DNA from: Microbispora hainanensis
Lineage (GTDB): Bacteria; Actinomycetota; Actinomycetes; Streptosporangiales; Streptosporangiaceae
NCBI RefSeq assembly: GCF_036186745.1
Contig: NZ_CP108086.1
Location: 2,356,001 to 2,420,000, forward strand
Direction: 5' to 3'
DNA: 64,000 bases
The position numbers were made by a program, and so were the translations under genes. The notes beneath the pieces are model-generated. The model had not been told where the DNA came from and searched no databases. It saw only the letters and a program-made list of their open reading frames with translations. The first letter of the stretch is position 1. Every line of letters begins with the position of its first letter. Shown one piece after another: positions 25,208 to 35,667 of this stretch.

Positions 25208-25708
25208 CTAAGGCATTTTTCCCGAGATCTCGTCGGCGGCCTTGTCGGCCTTCTCACCGGCGTCCTCGGCCTTGTCTCCGACCCACTTGCTGGCGTCGGA
25301 GCCGGTGTGCCGCATGCTCTCCCGCATGGTCTCGGTCCAGCGCTGGGCGTTGTTCCGATACATCGCCACACCGACCGCGCCGATGGCGACGCCGCCGAGC
25401 AGCGCGACGACGGGCCAGCGCCGGCGGGGCTTCCTGGTGCTGGTCACGTCGATCCTGCGGGCCAACTCGGCCAGGAACGCGCTCACGATCGGAGCGATCT
25501 GCTCCTCGACCGACTGCGCCGCCTGGTCGAGCTTCGGCGCCGCCCAGACCCTGGCGTCCTCGAGCCGGTGCGACGCGAGATCGCGTGCGCTCTCCGCCAC
25601 CGGACTCATCCGCCCACTGGCCTTCATCGCCTGGTCTTTCATCCTGGTCAGCCACGTCTGCGGGATGACCACCTCGGCGCGACGCCTTCTGTTCATTGTC
25701 AGGGACAC
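25208..25708 (-). CDS. DUF5324-like single-pass membrane protein
   Basis: 166 residues from GTG 25708, chosen because GGGGAGG sits 6 nt upstream; ATG 25696 is an alternative. N-terminal helical region (ARDLASHRLEDARVWAAPKLDQAAQSVEEQ), one membrane helix (RRWPVVALLGGVAIGAVGVAMY, about 104-125), then a Lys/Asp/Glu-rich tail (KAEDAGEKADKAADEI). Similar proteins sit beside the cyclophilin and rhomboid genes in Streptomyces. Function unknown. Divergent from the cyclophilin gene. Confidence 0.7.
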   Translation of the reverse strand: MSLTMNRRRRAEVVIPQTWLTRMKDQAMKASGRMSPVAESARDLASHRLEDARVWAAPKLDQAAQSVEEQIAPIVSAFLAELARRIDVTSTRKPRRRWPVVALLGGVAIGAVGVAMYRNNAQRWTETMRESMRHTGSDASKWVGDKAEDAGEKADKAADEISGKMP

Positions 25709-25848
25709 GATCAACCTCCCCAATCGACGGGGCCCCGGAACGACCCCTTCCCGGATGGTTGTGGCTCAATCACGAACGGTGCTTGAAGGCATGCTCGATA
25801 CCCTGTTCACCGGACAACTAACACGAGCAACCAAAGGGGGCGGCCCTC

Positions 25849-26382
25849 GTGGCTGACAACCTCATCGCGAATCTGCGCACGAACCACGGCACGATCCGCG
25901 TCCAGCTTTTCCCCAACAAGGCGCCGAAGACCGTGCGCAACTTCGTCGAGCTCGCCGAGGGCACCCGGGAGTGGACCCACCCGGAGACCGGTGAGAAGCA
26001 GACCAACACCAAGCTCTACGACGGCACGATCTTCCACCGTGTCATCAACGGCTTCATGATCCAGGGCGGCGACCCGCTCGGGCAGGGCGTCGGCGGCCCC
26101 GGCTACAGCTTCGACGACGAGATCCACCCGGAGAACCAGTTCAACCGGCCCTACCTGCTCGCCATGGCGAACGCGGGCAAGCGGTTCGGCAAGGGCACCA
26201 ACGGCTCCCAGTTCTTCATCACGGTGAGCCCGCAGCCGCACCTCAACCAGGGCCACACGATCTTCGGTGAGGTGATCGAGGGCACCGAGGTGGTCGACGC
26301 GATCGCCAAGACCCCCACCGGCCGCAACGACAGGCCCGTGAACGACGTGGTCCTCGAAGAGGTCACCATCGAGCGGTCCTGA
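25849..26382 (+). CDS. Cyclophilin-type peptidyl-prolyl cis-trans isomerase
   Basis: 177 residues, GTG start with AAAGGGGG upstream. Cytoplasmic cyclophilin catalysing X-Pro isomerisation. Hallmarks: catalytic-Arg segment FHRVINGFMIQGGDP near residue 63, NGSQFFITVSPQPHLN near 118 and HTIFGEVIEGTEVVD near 137. No signal peptide. The position beside the rhomboid and crgA genes is conserved in actinomycetes. Ends in a strong terminator. Confidence 0.95.
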   Translation: MADNLIANLRTNHGTIRVQLFPNKAPKTVRNFVELAEGTREWTHPETGEKQTNTKLYDGTIFHRVINGFMIQGGDPLGQGVGGPGYSFDDEIHPENQFNRPYLLAMANAGKRFGKGTNGSQFFITVSPQPHLNQGHTIFGEVIEGTEVVDAIAKTPTGRNDRPVNDVVLEEVTIERS

Positions 26383-26403
26383 CGCCGCTCCGTCCGGCGC
26401 TCT

Positions 26404-26446
26404 GGAGACGCCCCGGCCCCCGCGAACACGCGGCCGGGGCGTCTCC
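26404..26446 (+). terminator. Terminator of the cyclophilin gene
   Basis: Perfect 15-bp inverted repeat, GGAGACGCCCCGGCC (26404-26418) with its complement at 26432-26446, 22 nt after the stop. Confidence 0.75.
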
Positions 26447-26505
26447 GGCTTATAGGCTGGCTGGTGGATGCGCCCCCACCAAGGGACCCGCCAAGGAAGG
26501 ACCCC

Positions 26506-27369
26506 ATGACCTCCCTGCCTCCGCCGCCCCCGCAGCCGGGGGCGCAAGCCGTGCCCACCTGCTATCGGCACCCCGACCGCGAGACCTACGTCCGCTGTCA
26601 GCGCTGCGAGCGCCCGATCTGCCCCGACTGCATGCACGACGCGGCGGTCGGTCACCAGTGCCCCGAGTGCGTCCGCGAGGGCAACCGCGAGGTGCGGCAG
26701 GCCCAGGCGACGTTCGGCGGCGCCGCCGTGGCCGCGCCCCGCGTCACGTGGACCCTGCTGATCCTCAACGTGCTCGCGTACGCGGCCGAGGTCGTGCGCC
26801 CGGACGAGGTCATCCAGCGGTTCGCGATGTGGTCGCTCGGGGTCCACATGGGCGAGTGGTGGCGGCTGATCACCAGCGCCTTCCTGCACTCCCCGCCGCC
26901 GTCGTTCTGGCACATCCTGTTCAACATGTGGGCGCTCTACGCGCTGGGCCCGGAGCTGGAGCGCAGGCTCGGCTCGGGCCGGTTCGCGGCGCTCTACCTG
27001 CTGTCGGCGCTGGGCGGCTCGGTCGCCATCTATCTGTTCGGCACGTCGGCCGTCGGCGCCTCCGGCGCCATCTACGGCCTGTTCGGCGCGTTGTTCGTCG
27101 TCGCCCGCAGGCTCGGCTACGACGCCCGCGGCGTCCTGTGGCTGATCGGCATCAACGTGGTCATCACGTTCGTCGTGCCGGGCGTCAGCTGGCAGGGCCA
27201 TCTCGGCGGGCTCGTGACCGGCACGATCATCGCCGCCGGCTTCGCCTACGCGCCACAGCGCAACCGCACCCTCGTGCAGGCCGGGGTCGCCGCCGCGGTG
27301 CTGGTGGCGCTGGTCCTGACCGTCACCACGCTCCCGCCGTACGGGCTGCTGCAGGGCGCGTTCACCTGA
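26506..27369 (+). CDS. Rhomboid family intramembrane serine protease with N-terminal zinc-binding domain
   Basis: 287 residues from ATG 26506 (AAGGAAGG upstream). Residues ~15-55 hold Cys/His pairs (CYRHPDRE, RCQRCERPICPDCM, HQCPEC) forming a B-box-like zinc domain common in actinobacterial rhomboids. Then six membrane helices with HILFNMWALY, catalytic Ser in GASGAIYGLFG near residue 186 and catalytic His in GHLGGLVTG near 229. It cleaves helices within the membrane; substrates are unknown. Its 3' end overlaps the convergent tetR by 8 nt. Confidence 0.93.
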   Translation: MTSLPPPPPQPGAQAVPTCYRHPDRETYVRCQRCERPICPDCMHDAAVGHQCPECVREGNREVRQAQATFGGAAVAAPRVTWTLLILNVLAYAAEVVRPDEVIQRFAMWSLGVHMGEWWRLITSAFLHSPPPSFWHILFNMWALYALGPELERRLGSGRFAALYLLSALGGSVAIYLFGTSAVGASGAIYGLFGALFVVARRLGYDARGVLWLIGINVVITFVVPGVSWQGHLGGLVTGTIIAAGFAYAPQRNRTLVQAGVAAAVLVALVLTVTTLPPYGLLQGAFT

Positions 27370-28075
27370 CGCTTCCCGCGCCGGGCCGCGTGATGCGGTC
27401 GAGCCAGCGCCGCAGCAGGGCGGTTTCGGCCGGCTCAAGGGCGTCGGTGCCGGCGAGGTCGAGCTGCGCGCGCAGGCGCAGCGCGGCCTCGCGGAGGGGA
27501 TCGGCGTCCTCCCGCGTGGTCGTCTCGGTGAGCACATGCGCGAACACGGCGTCGCGCATGCGGTGAGACAGCGCGGGGTCGTCGAAGAGCTCCGGATTCG
27601 CGAGGTGGTCGAGGGCGGTCCCGACGCACGCGGACATGATCAGCCGGGCGGCGACCGGTGGATCCACCCGCAGCGCGCCGATCGCCGCGCACCGCACGAG
27701 CGTCGCCTCCAGCAGCTCGAACACCCGGTCGCGAGCCGTGGACCGGGACCATGGCCGGGGCGTGAACATGAGCCGATAGAGGGCGGGGTTCTCCCGTGCG
27801 AACGCCATGTGACCGTCCCAGCCGGCCCGGAGGTCGTCGACCGGGTCGGCCGTCTGCTCCTGCGCGGCCTTGATCGCGGCGTAGCGCTCGTATCCGTGGT
27901 CGGCGACGGCGTCGAGGAGCCCTCGCTTGTCGCCGAACAGCCGGTAGAGCACGGGCTGGGTCACGCCGACCGCCTCGCAGACCGCCCGCGTGGCGATGTC
28001 GCTGTCCGGGGACGTCGCCAGTTGCTTCTCGGCGGCCTCGATCATCGCCGCATGTAGGGTGTCCGCGCCTGTCAT
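27362..28075 (-). CDS. TetR family transcriptional regulator
   Basis: 237 residues. N-terminal HTH: AEKQLATSPDSDIATRAVCEA then VGVTQPVLYRLFGDKRGLLDAV, the usual YxxF-x-K end of a TetR recognition helix. The C-terminal ligand domain includes FARENPALYRLMFTPRPW. Divergent from an SDR oxidoreductase, which it probably represses. Inducer unknown. Confidence 0.9.
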   Translation of the reverse strand: MTGADTLHAAMIEAAEKQLATSPDSDIATRAVCEAVGVTQPVLYRLFGDKRGLLDAVADHGYERYAAIKAAQEQTADPVDDLRAGWDGHMAFARENPALYRLMFTPRPWSRSTARDRVFELLEATLVRCAAIGALRVDPPVAARLIMSACVGTALDHLANPELFDDPALSHRMRDAVFAHVLTETTTREDADPLREAALRLRAQLDLAGTDALEPAETALLRRWLDRITRPGAGSVR

Positions 28076-28193
28076 GTAATCGATGATACGAAATTTTACT
28101 AGCGCCGATATTGCGGTCGTGCTAACGTCGCCTTCGTAACGCCGATATGGCTACCTCCTATCAATGATATTGGAAGCCAAGGGGGGGTCTCCA
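28076..28193. promoter_or_regulatory. Divergent tetR/SDR control region
   Basis: 118-nt AT-rich spacer with two direct copies of CGCCGATAT (28103-28111 and 28140-28148), 37 nt apart, candidate regulator half sites. A run of G (28181-28187) precedes the SDR ATG at 28194. Confidence 0.4.
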
Positions 28194-28928
28194 ATGAGTG
28201 CTCAGCGCGTGGCCGTCGTCACCGGCGGCTCCCGCGGCATCGGCCGGGCGATCGCGACGACGCTGGCGGCGCGCGACTTCGCCGTCGTCGTGGGATACCA
28301 GGGAGCGGCCTCGGCCGCGGCCGAGGTGGTCGACGCCGTCACGTCGGCCGGCGGCCGGGCGATCGCCGCCCAGGCCGACGTCGCGGACGAGAACGCGGTC
28401 GCGGCGATGTTCGACGCGGCGGAGAAGGAGTTCGGCGGGATCGACGTCGTCGTCAACTCGGCGGGGCGTCTGACCCTGTCCCCGATCGCCGACCTCGATC
28501 TCGACGATCTGGACGCCCTGCACCGCACCAACATCCGCGGCACCTTCGTCATCGCGCGGGAGGCGGCGCGCCGCGTGCGCGACGGCGGCACGATCATCAC
28601 GATGTCCACGTCCGTCGTCGGCCTGCAACTGCCTGCCTACGGGGCGTACGTCGCCAGCAAGGGCGCTGTCGAGGCGATGACATTAGTGCTCGCCCGTGAG
28701 CTGCGAGGGCGGCAGATCACGGTCAACGCGGTGGCGCCCGGCCCGACCGCCACCGAGCTGTTCTTCGAGGGCAAGGACGAAGCCACGATCGAGCGGATGG
28801 CCAAGCAGCCCCCGCTCGAACGGCTCGGCACCCCCGAGGACATCGCGGAGGTCGTCGCCTTCCTGGCGAGCCCCGCGGGGCACTGGGTCAACGGGCAGGT
28901 CGTGCGCGCGAACGGCGGCATCGTCTGA
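28194..28928 (+). CDS. SDR family NAD(P)-dependent oxidoreductase
   Basis: 244 residues. Classical short-chain dehydrogenase: TGGSRGIGRAIA cofactor loop near residue 10, NSAG near 86, catalytic Ser in ITMSTSVVG near 137, YGAYVASKGA (Tyr-x-x-x-Lys) near 150 and PGPTATELF near 183. Similar to 3-oxoacyl-ACP reductase-like (FabG-type) enzymes; the substrate cannot be inferred. Probably under the divergent TetR. A tautomerase remnant follows. Confidence 0.92.
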   Translation: MSAQRVAVVTGGSRGIGRAIATTLAARDFAVVVGYQGAASAAAEVVDAVTSAGGRAIAAQADVADENAVAAMFDAAEKEFGGIDVVVNSAGRLTLSPIADLDLDDLDALHRTNIRGTFVIAREAARRVRDGGTIITMSTSVVGLQLPAYGAYVASKGAVEAMTLVLARELRGRQITVNAVAPGPTATELFFEGKDEATIERMAKQPPLERLGTPEDIAEVVAFLASPAGHWVNGQVVRANGGIV

Positions 28929-28976
28929 CCCCGGCCGCAGTCCTCCGCCGTACCTCGCCGCCGCATTCCGGTCCGA

Positions 28977-29078
28977 GAACACCGGGCGACCACCCTGGTC
29001 CTGCTCGAAGAGGTGCCTGACGGCGGCTGGGGCCTCGGCGGGAACATCCTCACCGCCGAGATGCTCGGCCGGAGCTGA
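28977..29078 (+). pseudogene. C-terminal remnant of a 4-oxalocrotonate tautomerase-like gene
   Basis: One frame downstream of the SDR reads EHRATTLVLLEEVPDGGW then GLGGNILTAEMLGRS and a stop. It resembles the last third of tautomerase-superfamily proteins (LxEEVPxxxWGxGG). The N-terminal part with the catalytic Pro is absent and the sequence directly upstream does not continue the family, so it is probably a deletion relic of an SDR-tautomerase operon. Confidence 0.5.
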
Positions 29079-29091
29079 CGATTCCCGCGCC

Positions 29092-29117
29092 GGGCCGGGC
29101 AATTCACCGCCCGGCCC
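29092..29117 (+). terminator. Hairpin after the SDR/tautomerase remnant
   Basis: GGGCCGGGC / GCCCGGCCC, 9-bp perfect stem, 8-nt loop. Also in reach of transcription coming from crgA on the other strand. Confidence 0.55.
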
Positions 29118-29206
29118 GAGCCCGGCGCAAACCCGTCAGAGGGCCGCTCATTCTGCTGCCCACAGGCTGTGGATAAAGGCTGTGGAAAGAATTTTAAGAA
29201 AGCGGC

Positions 29207-29452
29207 CTAACGCCACTTCGTCGACAGTACGACGCCGACGATGATGAGTCCGAAACCGATCAGCAGGTTCCAGTTCGCCAGAGCGGAGATACCGGGAACG
29301 CTCGGCGCGATGTAGTAGATCGCGATCCAGGCGATACCGATGATCCAGCAGGCCACCATGACGGGGGCGAGCCAGCGGGGGCTGACCTTCACCGTCTGCG
29401 CCTTCTGCGGCGGCGTGTATACGGCCTTCTTGCGGGTCTTCGACTTGGGCAC
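29207..29452 (-). CDS. crgA: Cell division protein CrgA
   Basis: 81 residues, the usual CrgA size. Basic N-terminus MPKSKTRKKAVYTPP, two membrane helices (WLAPVMVACWIIGIAWIAIYY and WNLLIGFGLIIVGVVLS) joined by the short extracellular loop with PGISALANWN, and the terminal KWR. CrgA coordinates FtsZ/FtsI-dependent septation in Streptomyces and mycobacteria. Its place next to the amidotransferase and pknB matches actinomycete gene order. Confidence 0.95.
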   Translation of the reverse strand: MPKSKTRKKAVYTPPQKAQTVKVSPRWLAPVMVACWIIGIAWIAIYYIAPSVPGISALANWNLLIGFGLIIVGVVLSTKWR

Positions 29453-29647
29453 GGGAGCTTCTCCTGGTGGGTACCCGCGCGGTCGTGCGGGCTGGTGTCA
29501 ATAGCGTAATCGCTGTGGCGGTGAAGTCCCGAGCAAGGATAGTCGGCGCGGGCCCCGCCGGGCGATCCCCCATGCGGGATTGCCGTACGCTGAAAGTCCG
29601 ATTTCCGCTTGGCACACCCAGCCACCCCGGCGAAGCGGGAGACAGCT

Positions 29648-30226
29648 ATGAGCCCGATCCGGGTGCTCGTGGTCGACAATCACGACAGCTTCGTGCACAC
29701 GATCGTGCAGTACCTGCGCGGCCTGGGCGCGGACTGCGACGTACGGCCGCGCGACCACGTCACCGTGGGCGACGCCGACGCCTTCGACGCCGTGCTCGTG
29801 TCGCCGGGACCCGGCACGCCGGAGGCCGCCGGGGTGTCCGTGCCCCTCGTACGGCACTGCGCCGGGCGCGGCCTGCCGCTGCTCGGGGTCTGCCTCGGTC
29901 ATCAGGCCATCGCCGTGGCGTACGGCGCCTCGGTGGACCGCGCGCCCGAGCTCATGCACGGCCGCACCAGCCTGATCTCCCACGACGGGCGGGGCGTGTT
30001 CCGGGAGCTGCCGTCGCCGGTCACGATGACGCGCTACCACTCGCTCGCCGTGGTCCCCGGCACCGTGCCGGACACGCTGGAGGTGACGGCCACCACCCCG
30101 GACGGCGTCATCATGGGCCTGCGCCACCGCGACGCCCCCATCGAGGGCGTGCAGTTCCACCCCGAGTCGGTGGTGTCCGAGCATGGTCATCGGTTGCTCG
30201 AAAATTGGCTCGCGCAGATTGTGTAA
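29648..30226 (+). CDS. Anthranilate/aminodeoxychorismate synthase glutamine amidotransferase (component II)
   Basis: 192 residues. Class I glutamine amidotransferase with VVDNHDSFVHTIVQYL near residue 7, LVSPGPGTP near 52, nucleophile Cys in GVCLGHQAI near 80 and the His-Glu pair in GVQFHPES near 169. It transfers ammonia from Gln to the chorismate-binding subunit for folate or tryptophan synthesis; the large subunit is not adjacent. In actinomycetes this orphan copy is conserved between crgA and pknB. PabA and TrpG cannot be told apart by sequence alone. Confidence 0.92.
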   Translation: MSPIRVLVVDNHDSFVHTIVQYLRGLGADCDVRPRDHVTVGDADAFDAVLVSPGPGTPEAAGVSVPLVRHCAGRGLPLLGVCLGHQAIAVAYGASVDRAPELMHGRTSLISHDGRGVFRELPSPVTMTRYHSLAVVPGTVPDTLEVTATTPDGVIMGLRHRDAPIEGVQFHPESVVSEHGHRLLENWLAQIV

Positions 30227-30259
30227 CGCTTTCCGCTCTCGTTACGACTAGAAGAGTGA

Positions 30260-30294
30260 GGGCTTCCGCCATTGCCCCCGAGTGGCGGAAGCCC
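30260..30294 (+). terminator. Terminator of the amidotransferase gene
   Basis: Perfect 12-bp stem GGGCTTCCGCCA (30260-30271) / TGGCGGAAGCCC (30283-30294), then TTCCTCGT. Confidence 0.8.
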
Positions 30295-30609
30295 TTCCTC
30301 GTGTCCGGCACCTCTCCCACGGCCGGCAAGGGTCTGCAGGGGTCGGCAGGCGTCGGCAGAGGTCGGCCAGGTGACCGGAGACGCCGGGAGGTCGCGCTCG
30401 CCGGGAGGCCGCGGTCCCGTCCACGCCGACGCCCCATCCAGGCCGCTCGCAGGGCCGTTGATCCCCGTGCGAAAGGTCCCCGGTCGCCGAGCCGGCGCCT
30501 GATCCGGGCCGCTCGCCGAAACGATGGTCCTGCGGAAGACCCCGGCCGCTGAGCGACGCCGGGCAGCCGCTCACCGGGCCGCTTTCCGGGCCACATTGGC
30601 CGAAACGCC

Positions 30610-30642
30610 GACGGCGGCCACCGCCTCGCAGTGACCGCCGTC
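30610..30642 (-). terminator. Hairpin downstream of pknB; 30295-30609 empty
   Basis: GACGGCGG / CCGCCGTC 8-bp stem, 14 nt after the pknB stop on the minus strand. The preceding ~315 nt have GGTCGGCAG-type short repeats (30338-30366) but no convincing gene. Confidence 0.5.
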
Positions 30643-30655
30643 CGCTCGTCTCGTG

Positions 30656-32578
30656 CTAGTTGCCGAACGGGTTGTCGCCGCCGTCGCCGGGCGGGCCGAT
30701 CTGGACGCCGCCGCCGTCCCCGTTGTTGGGGTCGTTGGGGTCGCCGCCGCCGTCCCCGGTGTCGCCGCCGTCGCCGGTGTCGTCCGACGGCGGGTCGCTG
30801 TTGGGCTGGTCGTTGGTCGGCGGCTGCTCCTGCGACGGGCCGGTGGAGACCGTCAGCGTGATCGTGGTGTTGGGGTTAGCCTTGGCCCCCGCCTGCGGCG
30901 ACTGGTCGATCACGTTGCCCTTGGCCACCACGTCGCTCGGTTGCGGCGACGTCTTGACCTTGAAGCCGGCGCTCTTCAGCATCTGCGTCGCGTCCTCGAG
31001 CGTGTAGCCGACGACGCTCGGGACCTCGGTCATCTCCAGAGGCACGTACAGCCGCACCAGGGCGCCCTTCGCGACCTTCTCGCCCGGCTTGGGGTTGCTG
31101 TCGAAGACCTTGCCCTGCTCCTTGGCGGAGGCCTTCGGCACGATGCTGACCTTCAGCTCCAGCGCCTCCAGCTCGGCCCTGGCCTCCTCGGGCGACTTGC
31201 CGATCAGGTCGTCCGGGACGGTGACCTTCTCCTCGCCCTTGGACACGATGACGGTGACCGTGGCCCCGCGGTCGGCCTGCTCACCTCCGGCGGGGTCGGT
31301 GCTCACGACGGCGCCCTTGGGCACGTCGCCGTTGAACTCCTCCGGCCCGAACGCGACCTTGAACCCGGCCGCCTCCAACGCCTGCTTGGCCGCCGCCTTC
31401 GTCTGGTTCGTCACCGACGGCACCTGGACCTGGTCGGCGGCGGAGGAGCCGCCGGACCCGAGGAAGGCGTAGCCGACGCCGATCATGGCGCCGATCACCA
31501 CCAGCGGGATGAGGATCCACAGGGCGGTCTTCAGCGCGGTGTTGCCGCCGCCGCTGCGCCGCCGCCCGTCGTATCGGCCGCCGCCGCGCTCCTCGCGGGC
31601 GTACTCGTAGTCGGGGATGGCGCGGGTGCTCTGCGTCATGGGCGCGCCGCCGGCCGTGGTCATCGTCCGCGTGCGGTCGGCCCCGCCATACCCGTTGTAC
31701 TGCTGGGTGGCCATCGCCATCGTCTGCGGGTCGACCGGCATGCCCGACAGCGCCCGCTGGATGTCGCCGCGCATCTCCGCGGCGCTCTGGTAGCGCTGGA
31801 CCGGGTCCTTGGCCATCGCCTTGAGCACGATCGCGTCGGCCCACTGCGGGATCTCGGGGTCGATCCGCGACGGCGGGATGGGGTCCTCCCGCACGTGCTG
31901 GTAGGCGATCGCCACGGGGGAGTCCCCGGTGAAGGGCGGCTGGCCGGTGAGCAGCTCGTACAGCACACAGCCGGTCGAGTAGATGTCGCTGCGGGCGTCC
32001 ACGCGCTCGCCGCGGGCCTGCTCGGGGGACAGGTACTGCGCGGTGCCGATCACCTGCGCGGTCTGGGTCATCGTGGCGGCGGAGTCGGCCATCGCCCGGG
32101 CGATGCCGAAGTCCATGACCTTGACCTCGCCGTTGACCGTCAACATGATGTTGGCCGGCTTGATGTCCCGGTGGACGATGCCGCCCCGGTGGCTGTAGTC
32201 GAGCGCCCGCAGGATGCCGTCCACCAGCTCCATGGCCCGCTCGGGCAGCAGCCGCCGGTCCGCGCGCAGCAGGTCGCGCAGCGTCCGCCCGTCCACGAAC
32301 TCCATCACGATGTACGGCACCGGCGTGCCGTCCATCATGTCCTCGCCGGTGTCGTACACGGCGATGATCGACGGGTGGTTGAGCGAGGCGGCCGACTGCG
32401 CCTCACGCCGGAAGCGCGCCTGGAACGTGTGGTCCCTGGCGAGATCGGAGCGGAGCGTCTTGATGGCGACGACACGGTCCAGCCGGATGTCCCGGGCGCG
32501 ATACACCTCGGCCATGCCGCCACGCCCCACGACGCCATCCAGCTCGTAGCGTCCGCCGAGAAGTCGTGGCTGAGTCAT
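30656..32578 (-). CDS. pknB: Serine/threonine protein kinase PknB with PASTA domains
   Basis: 640 residues from ATG 32578 (GCAGGAA upstream). The kinase domain occupies residues ~10-275, with glycine loop VVGRGGMAEVYRA, catalytic HRDIKPAN and DFGIARA. A juxtamembrane linker and one membrane helix (LWILIPLVVIGAMIGVGYAF, about 345-365) lead to three extracellular PASTA repeats (VPSVTNQTKAAAKQALEAAG; VPDDLIGKSPEEARAELEAL; VPSVVGYTLEDATQMLKSAG) and a Gly/Asp/Pro-rich tail. PASTA domains sense muropeptides/lipid II and the kinase phosphorylates division and wall-synthesis proteins. Last gene of the fhaA-to-pknB run. Confidence 0.96.
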   Translation of the reverse strand: MTQPRLLGGRYELDGVVGRGGMAEVYRARDIRLDRVVAIKTLRSDLARDHTFQARFRREAQSAASLNHPSIIAVYDTGEDMMDGTPVPYIVMEFVDGRTLRDLLRADRRLLPERAMELVDGILRALDYSHRGGIVHRDIKPANIMLTVNGEVKVMDFGIARAMADSAATMTQTAQVIGTAQYLSPEQARGERVDARSDIYSTGCVLYELLTGQPPFTGDSPVAIAYQHVREDPIPPSRIDPEIPQWADAIVLKAMAKDPVQRYQSAAEMRGDIQRALSGMPVDPQTMAMATQQYNGYGGADRTRTMTTAGGAPMTQSTRAIPDYEYAREERGGGRYDGRRRSGGGNTALKTALWILIPLVVIGAMIGVGYAFLGSGGSSAADQVQVPSVTNQTKAAAKQALEAAGFKVAFGPEEFNGDVPKGAVVSTDPAGGEQADRGATVTVIVSKGEEKVTVPDDLIGKSPEEARAELEALELKVSIVPKASAKEQGKVFDSNPKPGEKVAKGALVRLYVPLEMTEVPSVVGYTLEDATQMLKSAGFKVKTSPQPSDVVAKGNVIDQSPQAGAKANPNTTITLTVSTGPSQEQPPTNDQPNSDPPSDDTGDGGDTGDGGGDPNDPNNGDGGGVQIGPPGDGGDNPFGN

Positions 32579-32645
32579 TTCCTGCACTGTCCCTTGCCGT
32601 TCATCGTGGGGTGCCACCGGTCTCCATCATCGACCCCTGTGCTCA

Positions 32646-34199
<1,554 letters not shown>

Positions 34200-34206
34200 G
34201 TGTCGG

Positions 34207-35667
34207 TCACCGCCCGAGCACCGCCTGCATGACGTCGTGCGCGATCGGCGCGGCCACCGCGCCGCCGGTCGCGTCGTTGCCTGCGCTGCCCGACTCCACG
34301 AAGACCGCCACGGCGACCTTCGGGTCGTCACCCACCGGGGCGAAGGAGATGAACCACGCGTGCGACGGCTTGCCCGGCAGGGTCTCCGCCGTGCCGGTCT
34401 TGCCCGCCACGGTGATGCCGGGGATCCTGGCCGCGCCGCCGGTGCCGTGCTCCACGACGCTGATCATCATCTTGGTCAGCTCGCCGGCCACCTCGGGCGT
34501 GACGGCCTCGTCCAGCTCCTCGGGGTCGGTCCCGTCGATCTCCGCGCCGTCCGGCCCCATGATCTTGTTGACCAGGTACGGCTTCATGACCGTGCCCTGG
34601 TTGGCGATGCCGGCCGCGACCATCGCCATCTGCAGCGGGGTCATCTGGTTGCTCTGCTGGCCGATCGCGGTCTTGGCGAGAGCCGCCTTGCCCTCGTCGG
34701 GGCCGATGTCGCTGGGCGCGACCTCCATGGGGATCTTCAGCGGCTGGCCGACCCCGAACTTCTCGGCCTGCTCCTTGAGCTTGTCGTAGCCGACGTCCAT
34801 GCCCATGATCGCGAACGGCGTGTTGCAGGAGATGGTGAGCGCCTGCACCAGCGTCGCCCGGCCGCCGCACGACTCGCCGTGATAGTTGGGCAGCGAGATG
34901 TTCGTGCCCGGCAGCGGCAGCGCGTCGGGCGCGTCGACCTGCGTGTTCTCGTCGCGCGAGGTGTCCTCGCTGAGGTAGGCCGCCGAGGTGACCGTCTTGA
35001 ACGTGGACCCCGGGGCGAACGTCAGGTTGATGGCCCGGTTGAGCAGCGGCTTGTTGTCGTCCTTGTTCAGCTTGTTGTAGGCCTTGTTGACGGTGTCCTT
35101 GTTCGCCTTGGCCAGCGGGTTCGGGTCGTACGACGGCACCGACACCATCGCCAGGATCTTGCCGGTCTTCGGTTCGAGCGCGACGACCGCGCCGCGCTTG
35201 CCGGTGCCGGCCAGGTCCTTGTACGCGACCTCCTGGGCCTTGGTGTTCAGGGTGAGGTCGACGCTCGCGCCCTTGGCCGGCTTGCCGCTGACCAGGTCGA
35301 TGGCCCGGCGGACCACCAGGTCGGGGTGGCTGCCGTCGAGGTAGCGGTTCATGGCGGCCTCGATGCCCGAGGCGCTCTCCGGCGCGAACCAGCCGACCAC
35401 GTGCGTGAACGGCTTGCCGAGCGGATACTCCCGCTCGAACCGGAACTGCTTGTCGCCGGTGTCCACCGTCTTGGCCAGCGTCGTCTTGCCGTTGTCGGCC
35501 GTGATCCAGCCCCGGTCGATGTTGTAGCGGTTGAACAACATGCGCACGTTGCGCGAGTCGTTGCGCAGGCCCTCGGCCTTCACCGAGCCCAAGTAGGTCA
35601 CGTTGGCCATGAGCAGGCCGAACATGAGCAGGCAGGCCACGGCGACACGCTTGAGCGGGCTGTTCAT
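34207..35667 (-). CDS. pbpA: Penicillin-binding protein, PbpA-type transpeptidase
   Basis: 486 residues from ATG 35667, overlapping the rodA stop (ATGA). Short cytoplasmic start and a membrane anchor (VAVACLLMFGLLMANVTYL), a dimerisation domain, then the transpeptidase: Ser-x-x-Lys in PGSTFKTV near residue 222, S-C-N in TISCNTPF near 290 and KTGTAET near 420. Class B PBP that cross-links peptidoglycan outside the membrane with the SEDS glycosyltransferase RodA, and target of the adjacent kinases in mycobacteria. The much longer frame to 36834 is only overlap with rodA. Confidence 0.95.
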   Translation of the reverse strand: MNSPLKRVAVACLLMFGLLMANVTYLGSVKAEGLRNDSRNVRMLFNRYNIDRGWITADNGKTTLAKTVDTGDKQFRFEREYPLGKPFTHVVGWFAPESASGIEAAMNRYLDGSHPDLVVRRAIDLVSGKPAKGASVDLTLNTKAQEVAYKDLAGTGKRGAVVALEPKTGKILAMVSVPSYDPNPLAKANKDTVNKAYNKLNKDDNKPLLNRAINLTFAPGSTFKTVTSAAYLSEDTSRDENTQVDAPDALPLPGTNISLPNYHGESCGGRATLVQALTISCNTPFAIMGMDVGYDKLKEQAEKFGVGQPLKIPMEVAPSDIGPDEGKAALAKTAIGQQSNQMTPLQMAMVAAGIANQGTVMKPYLVNKIMGPDGAEIDGTDPEELDEAVTPEVAGELTKMMISVVEHGTGGAARIPGITVAGKTGTAETLPGKPSHAWFISFAPVGDDPKVAVAVFVESGSAGNDATGGAVAAPIAHDVMQAVLGR

